A stretch of DNA of 64,000 bases from Hathewaya histolytica (GTDB lineage: Bacteria; Bacillota; Clostridia; Clostridiales; Clostridiaceae), in the NCBI RefSeq assembly GCF_901482605.1, contig NZ_LR590481.1:1364001-1428000 (forward strand). The letters run 5' to 3'. Numbering within the stretch: the stretch's first letter is position 1; every line of letters starts with the position of its first letter. The notes beneath the pieces are model-generated. The model did no database searches. It was given only the letters and a program-made list of their open reading frames with translations, and had not been told where the DNA came from. This document shows, piece by piece, positions 17,346-26,789 of the stretch. The translations under genes and the position numbers were made by a program.

Positions 17346-18326
17346 GCTTAATGGATTTGCATAAACTGCATCTCTTAAATCTTCTTCATCTACATGTGTA
17401 TATATTTCCGTTGTCGATATACTTTCGTGGCCTAAAAGACTTTGTATAGATCTAAGATCTACTTTACCGTACTTATACATTAGTGTAGCTGATGTATGTC
17501 TTAGCTTATGTGGTGTTAATACAGTGTAGTCTAAATTAGCTATTTGAACATATTTTTTGACTAAACGTTCAACAGCTCTTTGACTTATCCTTCTTTTTTT
17601 AGATGAAATAAATAAAGCATCTTTATCTTCATCAGGTACATAGGGGATAATAGTCTCTCTTATAGGTAAGTATTCATTAATTGCTTTCAAAGACGCTTTA
17701 TTTAAATATGCCGTTCTCTCTTTATTCCCTTTACCTACTATTTTTAAAGTATCATCTTTTATTTTAGATATATTTATATTACAAAGTTCTGAAAGTCTAA
17801 GCCCACAATTTAAAAAAAGAGTTATAATGCAAAAATCCCTCTCCATATTCCTATCTTTACTATTCTTAACAGCTCTTAATAGATCTTTACTTTCCTCTAA
17901 ATTTAAATAAATAGGGTGCCTTTTGGGGATTTTAGGCATCTCTAAATTTTCAGCAGGGTTTTGATGAATAATCAATTTAATATCATGTAAATATTTAAAA
18001 AATGACTTTAGTGCCGAAATTTTACGAGCTCTAGCATAATTACTATTATTTAAATAAAGCTCTGTAAAACTTATGAAGTTAATTAAATGATCTAAGGTTA
18101 TAGACTTAATTTTTTTCATATCTATATTTAATATATCTATATCCTCAAATTTAATTTGTGATTTTTGTTCTTCCATTAGAATGTATTTAAAGAATAAGGT
18201 AAGATCAGAACGATATCCTTTAATGGAGTTAATAGATTGACCCTTAATAGAAAGAGAGTAGGTTAAAAAGTCTTTTAATATAGAAGGAAGGTTACTTTCA
18301 AAAATATCCAAATACTCTTTATTCAT
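17337..18326 (-). CDS. Tyrosine recombinase, XerC/XerD type
   Basis: A 329-aa site-specific recombinase. The N-terminal SAM-like DNA-binding domain covers about residues 10-120. The catalytic domain has Arg177 (GLRLSELCN), Lys199 (VGKGNKERTAYL), His273 and Arg276 (TPHKLRHTSATLMY), His300 (LLGHESISTTEIYTHV) and nucleophile Tyr309. Length and spacing fit chromosomal-dimer-resolving Xer enzymes, and no phage or integron genes lie near. Whether it acts at dif or at another site cannot be read from the window. AGAGGGGG lies nine bases before the ATG. It sits downstream of purB with a terminator-like hairpin between. Confidence 0.85.
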   Translation of the reverse strand: MNKEYLDIFESNLPSILKDFLTYSLSIKGQSINSIKGYRSDLTLFFKYILMEEQKSQIKFEDIDILNIDMKKIKSITLDHLINFISFTELYLNNSNYARARKISALKSFFKYLHDIKLIIHQNPAENLEMPKIPKRHPIYLNLEESKDLLRAVKNSKDRNMERDFCIITLFLNCGLRLSELCNINISKIKDDTLKIVGKGNKERTAYLNKASLKAINEYLPIRETIIPYVPDEDKDALFISSKKRRISQRAVERLVKKYVQIANLDYTVLTPHKLRHTSATLMYKYGKVDLRSIQSLLGHESISTTEIYTHVDEEDLRDAVYANPLSKD

Positions 18327-18358
18327 TACATAAGTCCCCCTCTACTATGTTTTTTAAT

Positions 18359-18392
18359 AAAACGACGTTAAACTTTTATTTCACGTCGTTTT
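18359..18392. terminator. Second hairpin between purB and the recombinase gene
   Basis: A 10-bp stem, AAAACGACGT (18359-18368) with ACGTCGTTTT (18383-18392), and a 14-base loop. On the minus strand TTTTATTA follows, so it could be a back-up terminator for purB read-through. Confidence 0.5.
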
Positions 18393-18443
18393 CTATATAT
18401 GCCTTTATTTTATATTTTATACTATTACTATATATTTTTCTAT

Positions 18444-18492
18444 AAAAAATATATAGTAGAAGTTTAAAATATTTTTTGTCTTCTACTATATA
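18444..18492 (-). terminator. Terminator of purB
   Basis: A perfect 13-bp stem (TATATAGTAGAAG with its complement, 18450-18462 and 18480-18492) is followed on the minus strand by a six-T run. The stem is AT-rich, so it may be modest. Confidence 0.6.
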
Positions 18493-18541
18493 AATATAAT
18501 ACTGAAATTTATTTAACTAAATTATTTATCTATTTTAAGAA

Positions 18542-19972
18542 TTAAACGTTTATTTCCGAATTAATACCAATTAAACTCTTATTGGCATCTAATATTGGAT
18601 TTACATAGTTTTCTATAAAATCTTCAACCTGATTTGGAGCTCTTCCTACGAATTTTTGTGGATCTATAATACCTAGAATTTCTTCCTTGGACATTTTAAA
18701 TGATGAATCTTCTATTATTCTTTGAATTAAATCGTTTTCAAGACCTAATTCTTTAACTTGCCTAGCTGCTTCCATAGAGTGTACTCTTATTTTCTCGTGG
18801 AGTTCTTGCCTATCTCCTCCCCTTTTAACAGCTTCCATCATAATATTCTCTGTAGCCATGAAAGGTAACTCACGATTTACATGAGCTTCTATTACTTTAG
18901 TATAAACAACTAGGTTACTAGAAACATTTAGATATAGGTTTAAAACTCCATCTAGAGCAAGGAAAGCTTCTGGTATAGCAATTCTCTTATTAGCAGAGTC
19001 ATCCAAGGTTCTTTCAAACCATTGAGTTGCCGAAGTTATGGCAGGATTTAAAGAATTTACTATAATATATCTTGCAAGAGCGCCCATTCTTTCACTTCTC
19101 ATAGGATTACGTTTATATGCCATAGCTGAAGAGCCTATCTGATTTTTTTCAAAAGGTTCTTCAATTTCCTTCATACTTTGAAGTAATCTTAAATCATTAC
19201 TAAACTTATAAGCACTTTGAGCTATTTCAGATAAGGTATTTACTATAATGGAATCTACCTTTCTTGAATAAGTTTGACCTGTTACTGGGTATGTATCTTT
19301 GAATCCCATCTTTTCTGCAACCATTTTATCTAGTGATTTAACTTTACTCTCATCCTCATTAAAAAGCTTCATAAAGCTTGCTTGTGTTCCAGTTGTACCT
19401 TTTACACCTCTTAATTTAAGATTTGAAATTACAAAATCTAAGTTTTCAAGGTCTAATAATAATTCTTCCATCCATAGGGTTGCCCTTTTGCCTACAGTAG
19501 TAAGCTGTGCAGGTTGAAAATGTGTGAAACCCAATGTAGGTATATTCTTATTTTCTAAAGCAAATTTTTTCAAAGAATCTATTACACTTATTAATTTCTT
19601 TTTAGTTAAAATTAGAGCCTCTTTCATTACTATAAGGTCCGTATTATCACCAACATAACATGAAGTAGCACCTAGATGTATAATTCCCTTAGCTGTAGGA
19701 CATTGAAGACCATAAGCATATACATGACTCATTACGTCATGTCTAATCTCTTTTTCTTTTTTCTCAGCATCTTCATAATTTATATTATCTAAGTTACTTT
19801 TTAGTTCCTCTATTTGCTCTTCTGAAATACTAAGGCCTAGCTCTTTTTCACTTTCTGCTAGTGCTAGCCATAACTTTCTCCAAGTTTTAAATTTCATTTC
19901 ATCAGAGAATATATAAGACATTTCAGGTGATGCATATCTTGAATTTAATGGTGTGCTATACTTGTTTCTCAT
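18542..19972 (-). CDS. purB: Adenylosuccinate lyase
   Basis: A 476-aa fumarase/aspartase-superfamily lyase that releases fumarate from adenylosuccinate and from SAICAR in purine synthesis. It shows HLGATSCYVGDNTD (catalytic region, about residues 99-112), TLGFTHFQPAQ (about 146-156) and the flexible signature loop GSSAMAYKRNPMRSE (about 280-294). The start is the ATG at 19972 with GGAGG five bases upstream; a GTG four codons earlier overlaps the ribosome site itself. Other pur genes are not present, so it stands outside the purine operon. A -10 TATAAT with a weak -35 lies upstream. Confidence 0.95.
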   Translation of the reverse strand: MRNKYSTPLNSRYASPEMSYIFSDEMKFKTWRKLWLALAESEKELGLSISEEQIEELKSNLDNINYEDAEKKEKEIRHDVMSHVYAYGLQCPTAKGIIHLGATSCYVGDNTDLIVMKEALILTKKKLISVIDSLKKFALENKNIPTLGFTHFQPAQLTTVGKRATLWMEELLLDLENLDFVISNLKLRGVKGTTGTQASFMKLFNEDESKVKSLDKMVAEKMGFKDTYPVTGQTYSRKVDSIIVNTLSEIAQSAYKFSNDLRLLQSMKEIEEPFEKNQIGSSAMAYKRNPMRSERMGALARYIIVNSLNPAITSATQWFERTLDDSANKRIAIPEAFLALDGVLNLYLNVSSNLVVYTKVIEAHVNRELPFMATENIMMEAVKRGGDRQELHEKIRVHSMEAARQVKELGLENDLIQRIIEDSSFKMSKEEILGIIDPQKFVGRAPNQVEDFIENYVNPILDANKSLIGINSEINV

Positions 19973-20020
19973 GTTTACCTCCACACGTACAAAAATTTAA
20001 TTTATATACTATTTATTCAT

Positions 20021-20049
20021 ATTATAGCATATAGTTATTTTTTTTGTAA
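20021..20049 (-). promoter_or_regulatory. Possible purB promoter
   Basis: On the minus strand a good TATAAT (20021-20026) is preceded at 17 bases by a weak -35, TTACAA (20044-20049). It lies about 50 bases before purB. Confidence 0.4.
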
Positions 20050-20203
20050 CAGTTTCGTTCGTGTTTTACATAATTTTATTTTATAATTAATATTATATTA
20101 CTTTTTTCTTAAAGATTTTTCAATGTTTATACAATTATAATTTTCTTATTTTATGTTATAATACTATTAAGATAAGAAACATAAAAAAGGATGGTTTTTT
20201 AAA

Positions 20204-20632
20204 ATGAATATAGCATTTTTTCTTACACCTAAAATTGAAGTTGTTTATGTAACTGAAAATTCTACTTTAGGTAAGACACTTAAAATCATGGAAAAAAACA
20301 AATACAGTGCAATTCCAATAATTGATGATAAGGGTAAATATGTAGGTACTTTAACAGAAGGCGATATCCTATGGTACATACAAGAAAAATTAAATAAAAA
20401 TAATTTAAATTTAGAAAATATATATATAACTCCTTTAAAACAGATATCAAGAAAAGTTAAAAATTCTCCCGTGAAAATTAATTCAAACATTGAAAACTTA
20501 ATTACACTTTCTATATCTCAAAATTTTGTACCTGTTGTAGATGATGAAAATACCTTTATAGGTATAATAAAAAGAAGTATTATAATTAACTTTTGCTATG
20601 AAGAATTAAAAACTACTAAGGAATGTATATAA
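20204..20632 (+). CDS. Stand-alone CBS-domain pair protein
   Basis: A 142-aa protein made of two CBS motifs, about residues 8-62 (ENSTLGKTLKIMEKNKYSAIPIIDDKGKYVGTLTEGDIL) and 78-132 (VPVVDDENTFIGIIKRS). Such pairs form one Bateman module and usually sense adenine nucleotides or SAM; the ligand is not predictable here. No enzyme or channel domain is attached. An AAGGATGG site lies 10 bases before the ATG. It is divergent from purB, an adenylate-pathway gene, and convergent with potD, sharing its terminator. Function unknown. Confidence 0.8.
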   Translation: MNIAFFLTPKIEVVYVTENSTLGKTLKIMEKNKYSAIPIIDDKGKYVGTLTEGDILWYIQEKLNKNNLNLENIYITPLKQISRKVKNSPVKINSNIENLITLSISQNFVPVVDDENTFIGIIKRSIIINFCYEELKTTKECI

Positions 20633-20660
20633 AAAAGCTCGCTAATATGCGAGCTTTTTT
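20631..20660. terminator. Bidirectional terminator, CBS gene / potD
   Basis: A 12-bp perfect stem (AAAAAAGCTCGC / GCGAGCTTTTTT) with a 6-base loop has A and T tracts on both sides, so it can serve both convergent transcripts. Confidence 0.85.
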
Positions 20661-20668
20661 ATATACAT

Positions 20669-21712
20669 TTATTTTGCTTTTACATTTGTCCATACTTTAT
20701 CATATTCTTTTATAAAGTTACCTAGGTCTATAAATACTTCACTTTTTTTTATAACTTCATCACTTGGATAAGCCGTAGGATTTTCTATGATTTCTTTAGG
20801 TAATAATTTTTGCGCTTCCTTATTGGGAGTTGAATATCCTATGTATTCTACATTCTTTTTAGATATTTCAGCTTCAGTCATAAAATTAATAAACATTTCA
20901 GCTTCTTTTTTATGTTCGCTTCCCTTAGGAATTACCATATTATCAAACCATAGGTTAGTTCCTTCTTTAGGAATAACATATTCTAAATTCTCGTTATTTT
21001 CCATCATGGTTAAGGCATCTCCTGACCAAACTACAGCTATAGCGGCCTCTCCTTCTACCATCTGGTCTTTAACTTCATCACCAACATAAGCATATACTAA
21101 TGGTTTTTGTTTCATTAGTTCTTCTTTTGCTTTGTTTAGCTCATTTGTATTCTTGGAATTTACAGAATAACCTAGTTTTTTTAGAGCAATTCCAATAGAA
21201 TCTCTTTGACTATCTAACATAAGTATTTGACCTTTATATTTAGGATTCCAAATATCATTCCAACTTGTAATCTCGTCTTTTATCATTTTAGTATTATATA
21301 TTATACCTAATGTTCCCCACATATAAGGAACTGAATATTCATTGTTAGGATCAAAAGGCAAGTGTTTAAATCTACTATCTATTTGTGCATAATTTTTTAT
21401 ATTATTAAAATCAATTTTTTCTAGTAACCCTTCATTCACCATTTTAGTTATCATATAATCAGATGGAATGGCTAAATCATATTGTCCAGGGGAATTTTTT
21501 AATTTCACGTACATCTCTTCATTCGTTGCGAACTCATTATATCTAACCTTTATATTAGTTCTATTTTCAAATTCTTTGATTAAATCTTTATCCATATAAT
21601 CTCCCCAATTATATATCCTAAGCTCTTTTTTCTTACTACCACAACCTAATGGAAGTAATATTATAGTACTAAGTAAGACCATTCCTAAAATACAGGATAA
21701 AAACTTTTTCAT
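20669..21712 (-). CDS. potD: Spermidine/putrescine-binding lipoprotein PotD
   Basis: The 347-aa substrate-binding protein of a polyamine ABC transporter. It has a lipoprotein signal peptide: basic MKK, hydrophobic stretch 8-21, and lipobox LPLGC with Cys24 as the lipidated residue. The mature part has the family opening LRIYNWGDYMDKDLIKEFE (about 31-49) and VVWSGDA (about 222-228). Anchored outside the membrane, it delivers polyamine to PotB/PotC. It is the last gene of potABCD, directly abutting potC. Confidence 0.92.
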   Translation of the reverse strand: MKKFLSCILGMVLLSTIILLPLGCGSKKKELRIYNWGDYMDKDLIKEFENRTNIKVRYNEFATNEEMYVKLKNSPGQYDLAIPSDYMITKMVNEGLLEKIDFNNIKNYAQIDSRFKHLPFDPNNEYSVPYMWGTLGIIYNTKMIKDEITSWNDIWNPKYKGQILMLDSQRDSIGIALKKLGYSVNSKNTNELNKAKEELMKQKPLVYAYVGDEVKDQMVEGEAAIAVVWSGDALTMMENNENLEYVIPKEGTNLWFDNMVIPKGSEHKKEAEMFINFMTEAEISKKNVEYIGYSTPNKEAQKLLPKEIIENPTAYPSDEVIKKSEVFIDLGNFIKEYDKVWTNVKAK

Positions 21713-22489
21713 CTAATTTTTTTCTCCCTTCAAACTCTTCTTATTAATTACTAATAACAGTATAAGAACTGTTAAAAACATTAGTGTAGACAATGCATTA
21801 ATTTTAGGGTTTATTCCCTTTCTAGCCATAGAATAAATATTAATTGAAAGATTTGATACTCCAGAACCTGTATTAAAGAAACTTATTACGAAATCATCAA
21901 TAGATAATGTAAATGCTATTAATGCCCCTGATATTATCCCTTCTTTAATTTCTGGTAAAATTACTTTTCTTAATGCATATAAAGGTGTAGCACCTAAATC
22001 TAGAGCAGCCTCTAATATATTTTTAGGAAGTTGTTTTAATTTAGGCATAATGGCAAGTACTACATAAGGAGTACAAAAACTTATATGAGCTAAGAGCATA
22101 GTTAAAAAGCCCTTCTCTATTCTCATTAAATTAAATAACAACATAAGTCCTACAGCAGTTACTATGTCAGGATTTAAAACTGGTAAATAGTTTAAATTTA
22201 GTAATAACTTTTTCATATGTATTGAGGAGTTATGAATGCCGATAGCTGCAAAGGTTCCCAAAATAGTAGAAATTAAAGCAGCAAGCAATGCTATAAGTAT
22301 GGTGTAGTATAATGCTTTTAATATCTGCGTATCATTAAATAAACCTACATACCACTTTAAAGTAAAACCACTCCATCGTACTCTTGACTTAGAATTGTTA
22401 AAAGAAAAAATTATTAATACCAGTATAGGGGCATATAAAAATAAGTATACAAGAAAACTATATAATTTCTTCATAAAAGACTTTACCAT
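21713..22489 (-). CDS. potC: Polyamine ABC transporter permease PotC
   Basis: A 258-aa inner-membrane permease with about six hydrophobic segments, the first at residues 9-29. The EAA loop that docks on the ATPase is EAALDLGATPLYALRKVILPEI at about 159-180. It pairs with PotB to form the channel. The ATG lies inside the end of potB (7-base overlap), so translation is likely coupled; the G-rich stretch GTGGGGGTAG nearby is the likely ribosome site. The gene ends where potD begins. Confidence 0.92.
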   Translation of the reverse strand: MVKSFMKKLYSFLVYLFLYAPILVLIIFSFNNSKSRVRWSGFTLKWYVGLFNDTQILKALYYTILIALLAALISTILGTFAAIGIHNSSIHMKKLLLNLNYLPVLNPDIVTAVGLMLLFNLMRIEKGFLTMLLAHISFCTPYVVLAIMPKLKQLPKNILEAALDLGATPLYALRKVILPEIKEGIISGALIAFTLSIDDFVISFFNTGSGVSNLSINIYSMARKGINPKINALSTLMFLTVLILLLVINKKSLKGEKN

Positions 22490-23304
22490 AATCCGCTACC
22501 CCCACTTTCTTCTCTATCATATTTAGATACAAATCTCATGGAAAATAAAATTAGTATCATCATTATAATGGATACTGCAGAACCAAAGTTCCAATCTCCC
22601 ACTACTAGGAATTGCTGTTCTATTAAATTTCCAATAAGCATATACTGTCCTCCACCAAGTAGTCTTGATATAACAAAGGTAGTTACAGCAGGCATAAAAA
22701 CCATAGTTATTCCTGAAACAACTCCAGATAAACTTAGTGGGAAAATAATTTTAGTAAATACAATAAAGCTATTAGCCCCTAAATCTTTAGCAGCCTCTAT
22801 CAAATTTTTATCCATTTTATTTAATACAGTGTATATAGGGAGTACCATAAAGGGTAAAAAGTTATACACCATACCTAATAATACCGCACTATCATTGTAT
22901 AATAGGTCTAAACTTTTAAATCCAATTAAATTCAAGAAGGAATTTATAAATCCATTCTTCCCTAGAATAGCCATCCATGCATAAGTTCTTAATAAGAAAT
23001 TCATCCACATTGGTAAAACTAATAGGAGAATTAATATGTTCTTTTTTCTATTAGGTAATGTAGTTAGTATGTATGCCATAGGATAGCCTATTATAAGACA
23101 TAATAATGTAGAAATAAGTGCAAGTTTAATTGAACGTATTAAAATATTTATATATAAAGGATCTAAAAAGTTTTTATAATGTGATAAAGTAAATGTAAAA
23201 CTTCTACCATCAATACTAAAACTGAAAAAAGCTATCAATAGTAGTGGAAATACTATAAATATAACATTCCAAATTATATAAGGATAAGAAGTGTATTTTT
23301 TCAT
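22483..23304 (-). CDS. potB: Polyamine ABC transporter permease PotB
   Basis: A 273-aa permease with six predicted membrane segments (first at about residues 8-28) and the EAA loop EAAKDLGANSFIVFTKIIFPLSL at about 170-192. It follows the potA stop without a gap and overlaps potC. Together the order potA-potB-potC-potD on the minus strand gives a complete PotABCD spermidine/putrescine importer. Confidence 0.92.
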   Translation of the reverse strand: MKKYTSYPYIIWNVIFIVFPLLLIAFFSFSIDGRSFTFTLSHYKNFLDPLYINILIRSIKLALISTLLCLIIGYPMAYILTTLPNRKKNILILLLVLPMWMNFLLRTYAWMAILGKNGFINSFLNLIGFKSLDLLYNDSAVLLGMVYNFLPFMVLPIYTVLNKMDKNLIEAAKDLGANSFIVFTKIIFPLSLSGVVSGITMVFMPAVTTFVISRLLGGGQYMLIGNLIEQQFLVVGDWNFGSAVSIIMMILILFSMRFVSKYDREESGGSGLW

Positions 23305-24357
23305 TTATATCTCCTCTTTTTCAGCTTTCATTATATGTATATCGTCTGGATATATATCAAGGCCTATTGTATTTCCAATCTCTACATGTTTTGTATTATG
23401 TAAAAGCCACGCATAATCTTCATCACCCTTAACAACTATTTCATAATGTACACCCTTGAAGGTTACAGATTCTACTATACCTTTTAACTTTCCTTTATCA
23501 CTATCTACAATTTTAATATCTTCTGGTCTTATAACTACTTGAACTTCTTTATTTGAATTTGGTCTTTTATCAACACATTTAAATTTAACATTGAAAAATT
23601 CTACTAGATAATCTTCTTCCATTACGGCAGGGATTATATTTGATTCTCCTATAAACTTCGCAACAAAGGAGTTTTTAGGTTCGTTATATATATCTTCTGG
23701 TACACCCATTTGTTGAATTATACCCTTATCCATAACTATTATTTTATCAGACATGGTAAGTGCTTCTTCCTGGTCATGTGTTACATATATAAAAGTTATA
23801 CCTATCTCTTGTTGCATATGTTTTAATTCTATCTGCATTTCTTTTCTTAGTTTCAAATCTAATGCGCCTAGAGGCTCATCTAGAAGCAATACTTTTGGTT
23901 CATTGACTAACGCTCTTGCAATGGCTATTCGTTGCTGCTGTCCTCCACTTAAAGAGGTTATCTTTCTTTTTTCATATCCTTCTAGATTTACTAACCTTAA
24001 CATTTTTTTTATTCTTTTTTCTATTTCATCTTTATGTAGCTTTTTAATTTTAAGTCCAAATGCGATATTTTCATATACGTTCATATGTGGGAACAAAGCA
24101 TACTTCTGAAATACAGTATTTATCTGTCTTTCATACGGTGGTGTGTTGTTTATTTCTTTTCCCTCAAATATAATATTCCCTAATGTAGGTGTTTCAAATC
24201 CTCCTATCATTCTAAGTGTTGTAGTCTTACCACATCCACTTGGTCCTAATAAGGTTAAAAACTCATTTTTCTTAACGACAAAATTAATATCTTTTAATAT
24301 CTGTACACCGTCATATTCTTTAGAGATTCCATTAATTTCGATTATATTTTCATCCAT
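23305..24357 (-). CDS. potA: Polyamine ABC transporter ATPase PotA
   Basis: A 350-aa ATPase energising polyamine uptake. It shows Walker [10 protein letters not shown] (about residues 35-43), Q-loop region [13 protein letters not shown], signature [15 protein letters not shown] (about 132-146), Walker [13 protein letters not shown] (about 152-163) and the switch His in VTHDQEEA. The C-terminal ~110 residues form the TOBE regulatory domain. I chose the ATG at 24357 because AGGGG lies nine bases upstream; a GTG three codons earlier overlaps the ribosome site. It is the first gene of potABCD. Confidence 0.93.
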   Translation of the reverse strand: MDENIIEINGISKEYDGVQILKDINFVVKKNEFLTLLGPSGCGKTTTLRMIGGFETPTLGNIIFEGKEINNTPPYERQINTVFQKYALFPHMNVYENIAFGLKIKKLHKDEIEKRIKKMLRLVNLEGYEKRKITSLSGGQQQRIAIARALVNEPKVLLLDEPLGALDLKLRKEMQIELKHMQQEIGITFIYVTHDQEEALTMSDKIIVMDKGIIQQMGVPEDIYNEPKNSFVAKFIGESNIIPAVMEEDYLVEFFNVKFKCVDKRPNSNKEVQVVIRPEDIKIVDSDKGKLKGIVESVTFKGVHYEIVVKGDEDYAWLLHNTKHVEIGNTIGLDIYPDDIHIMKAEKEEI

Positions 24358-24634
24358 TGGCTTCACCCCTACTAATATTATTAAAGATTTATTATACTTT
24401 TAAAATAAACCACCTTTAATTCTATAAAAAAAAACTAATAAATTCAATCTTTCTTTTTAAATTTTTTAATTTTCCTGTTTTTCTTGTTATTTTATATAAA
24501 TAAACTAATTTATCACATAATTCTTTTATTATACTCCTATATTTATAGTATATATATTTTTTATATTTATACATTGATTAAAATGCATATATTTGCTAAT
24601 ATAATTTTGAATACTTATGAAAGAGGTGTTTTAT

Positions 24635-25126
24635 ATGGCAACTACTTATTCTTTTGATATAGTATCAGAGGTTGATCTTCAAGAAGTAGATAATGCAATC
24701 AATCAAGCTGTAAGAGAAATTACTAATAGATATGACTTTAAAGGATGTACAGCTAATATTGAGAGAACTGAAGAAGAAATAAAAGTTCATGGTGAAGATG
24801 AGTATAAGTTAAATGCAATGAAAGATATACTAGATGCAAAACTAATAAAAAGAGGACTATCTGTAAAAGCCTTAGATTATGGTAAAATTGAAAATGCTTC
24901 CATGGGAACTTTAAGACAAGTAGCAAAAATAGTTAAGGGGATTTCTAAGGATAAAGCAAAAGCTGTAGTTTCAGACATTAAGGAAAGTAAATTAAAAGTT
25001 CAAACTCAAATTATGGATAACCAAATTAGGGTCCAAGGTAAGGATAAAGATTCCCTTCAACAAGTCATATCTATGTTAAAAGGTAATGACTACGGAATAG
25101 ATCTTCAATTTATAAATTATAGGTAA
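24635..25126 (+). CDS. yajQ: YajQ-family nucleotide-binding protein
   Basis: A 163-aa member of the YajQ (UPF0234) family. It opens with the typical MATTYSFDIVSEVDLQEVDNA and has two ferredoxin-like halves; ITNRYDFKG near residue 30 and AKAVVSDIKESKLKVQTQI near 112-130 are family blocks. Relatives bind cyclic di-GMP or RNA; the role in clostridia is not settled. The frame opens at 24617, but AGAGGTG eight bases before the ATG at 24635 and the family N-terminus fix the start. It converges on a 51-codon gene and shares its terminator. Confidence 0.9.
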   Translation: MATTYSFDIVSEVDLQEVDNAINQAVREITNRYDFKGCTANIERTEEEIKVHGEDEYKLNAMKDILDAKLIKRGLSVKALDYGKIENASMGTLRQVAKIVKGISKDKAKAVVSDIKESKLKVQTQIMDNQIRVQGKDKDSLQQVISMLKGNDYGIDLQFINYR

Positions 25127-25167
25127 AAAATAAAAGTATTCACTATTAAGTGAATACTTTTATTTTT
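25126..25167. terminator. Bidirectional terminator after yajQ
   Basis: AAAAATAAAAGTATTCAC (ending 25143) pairs with GTGAATACTTTTATTTTT (25150-25167) around a 6-base loop, with A/T tracts built into the stem. It overlaps the stop codon of the convergent 51-codon gene. Confidence 0.8.
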
Positions 25168-25321
25168 ATTTATCAAATAGACCTCCAGTTTTCTTAGTTC
25201 TTTTAGCCCCCATTACATAACCAATAGATTTATCTGGTCTATTTTTTTTAGAATTGTTATTACCCTTATTCTTTTTAGCTTCAATTAACTCTTTCATCTT
25301 ATTTATAGTATTTTTATCCAT
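25166..25321 (-). CDS. 51-aa basic hypothetical protein
   Basis: A short gene found by translating the minus strand between yajQ and thiC. ATAAGGAG lies seven bases before the ATG, a strong ribosome site. The 51 residues run from MDKNTINKMKELIEAKKNKG to the end RTKKTGGLFDK. The first 19 form a charged helix, the middle is Asn/Lys-rich, then RPDKSIGYVMGAKR. It has no cysteine, signal peptide or membrane segment, and a strongly positive charge, as in nucleic-acid-binding small proteins. Use of RPDKSIG and GGLFDK as compact motifs looks like selected protein rather than noise. Function unknown. It lies downstream of thiC's opposite end and is separately transcribed or reads through from thiC is not possible, since it lies 3' of thiC on the same strand with a 67-base gap and could be co-transcribed with it. 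Confidence 0.65.
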   Translation of the reverse strand: MDKNTINKMKELIEAKKNKGNNNSKKNRPDKSIGYVMGAKRTKKTGGLFDK

Positions 25322-25388
25322 GAAAAAACTCCTTATTAATTTCTTATTAATTATTATTTTACGAGTTTTTCTTTATTTTAGTCAAGCA

Positions 25389-26696
25389 TTATTCTTGAAT
25401 TATATCTACTTTCTTACCTTCTAAAGTTTTATTCATATTTCTAATAGCACACATTTTTCCACACATAGTACATGTGTCATTATGCTGGGGTTTAGATTCA
25501 TTTCTATATTTTCTAGCCTTCTCTGGATTTATAGATAAATTAAATTGAGTTTCCCAATCTAAAGTCTTTCTTGCCTGACCCATTTTACTATCCCACTCTT
25601 TGGCCTTTTTTATCCCTTTAGCTAAATCTCCAGCATGAGCAGCTATTTTAGTGGCTATAATACCTTCTATCATATCATCTAAATTGGGAAGTCTTAAATG
25701 CTCTGCAGGAGTAACGTAGCATAAGAAGTCCGCTCCATAGGATGAGGCCATGGCACCTCCTATAGCACTAGTAATATGATCATATCCAGGAGCAATATCT
25801 GTAACAATAGGTCCTAAGACATAAAATGGTGCATCAAAACAAAACTTTTTCTCTAGTAGAACATTTGTTTCTATTTCGTTTATAGGTATATGACCTGGAC
25901 CTTCTACTATTACTTGAACGTTTTTCTCTCTAGCTCTTTTCACAAGTTCTCCTAAAACCATAAGCTCTTCTATTTGTATATGATCTGTAGCATCATCAAT
26001 GCATCCTGGTCTACAGGCGTCTCCTAAACTTACAGTAACATCATGTTTATAGCATATATCTAATATCTTGTCGTAATACTCATACAAAGGATTTTCTGCA
26101 TTGTTATAATTCATCCAGGCAAATATTAAAGTTCCCCCTCTAGAAACTAAGTTTAATGTCCTTGGGAACTTTTTTAGTGTATCTAAGGACTTTTTAGTAA
26201 CACCAGCGTGAATAGTCATAAAATCTACACCATCTTCTGCGTGAGCTTCTATAACTTCTAAAAGGTTTTCTAAGGTAAGTTCGTGTAGTTCTTTATTATG
26301 AAAACCTAATGCATCATACATAGGAACTGTTCCTATCATAGATGGAGATTTTTCTATAAGTTTTTTTCTAAAGGTTTTAGTTTCACCATAGCAACTTAAA
26401 TCCATTATAGCTTCTGCTTTCATTTCTATAGCTTTTCTAACTTTTTTCATTTCCATGTCTATGTTAGAGCAGTCTTTTGAAATACCTAAATTAACATTTA
26501 TTTTAGTAGACATACCCTTTCCTATACCATATGGATGAATATTTTTATGATTTTTATTGCAAGGTATTACAACACTTCCTTTTCTAATATTTGAAATTAA
26601 TTCTTGAATCTCAATACCTTCTTCTCTAGCTACTATCTCCATTTCCTTTGTTATAATGCCTAATTTAGCAGCTTCTAGTTGTGTAGAATAATTCAT
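25389..26696 (-). CDS. thiC: Phosphomethylpyrimidine synthase ThiC
   Basis: A 435-aa radical-SAM enzyme that rearranges aminoimidazole ribotide into HMP phosphate for thiamine synthesis. It shows [52 protein letters not shown] and EGPGHIP. The C-terminal [4Fe-4S] cysteines are Cys409, Cys412 and Cys416 in CTMCGKMC, spaced CxxCxxxC rather than the CxxCxxxxC of E. coli ThiC. It is short like other clostridial ThiC proteins, lacking the long N-terminal domain. AAGGGGGAAA precedes the ATG, and a TPP riboswitch with a terminator controls it. Confidence 0.95.
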   Translation of the reverse strand: MNYSTQLEAAKLGIITKEMEIVAREEGIEIQELISNIRKGSVVIPCNKNHKNIHPYGIGKGMSTKINVNLGISKDCSNIDMEMKKVRKAIEMKAEAIMDLSCYGETKTFRKKLIEKSPSMIGTVPMYDALGFHNKELHELTLENLLEVIEAHAEDGVDFMTIHAGVTKKSLDTLKKFPRTLNLVSRGGTLIFAWMNYNNAENPLYEYYDKILDICYKHDVTVSLGDACRPGCIDDATDHIQIEELMVLGELVKRAREKNVQVIVEGPGHIPINEIETNVLLEKKFCFDAPFYVLGPIVTDIAPGYDHITSAIGGAMASSYGADFLCYVTPAEHLRLPNLDDMIEGIIATKIAAHAGDLAKGIKKAKEWDSKMGQARKTLDWETQFNLSINPEKARKYRNESKPQHNDTCTMCGKMCAIRNMNKTLEGKKVDIIQE

Positions 26697-26710
26697 ATGT
26701 ATTTCCCCCT

Positions 26711-26746
26711 TATAAAAAAATAAAGAGCCTATAAAAGGCCCTCATA
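26711..26746 (-). terminator. Terminator in the thiC leader (riboswitch expression platform)
   Basis: On the minus strand GAGGGCCT (complement of 26737-26744) pairs with AGGCTC (complement of 26725-26730), with one bulged G and a short loop, followed by TTTATTTTTTT. It lies just before the thiC ribosome site. Confidence 0.75.
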
Positions 26747-26789
26747 TGCAGTATAAAATATAAAAATGCTCATAATCATTTTTAATTTA

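Noticed and set aside
17337-18326. Tyrosine recombinase as the integrase of a mobile island with lexA
   Set aside because: No attachment-site repeats, phage genes or composition shift; length and motifs fit a housekeeping Xer enzyme.
18327-18541. CRISPR-like or att-like repeats in the recombinase-purB gap
   Set aside because: The repeats are two simple inverted repeats that read as terminators; no spaced direct repeats are present.
20049-20066. CGAACGAA-like sequence upstream of purB as a PurR box
   Set aside because: It matches the Bacillus PurBox only in the core and lacks the flanking A/T pattern and second box.
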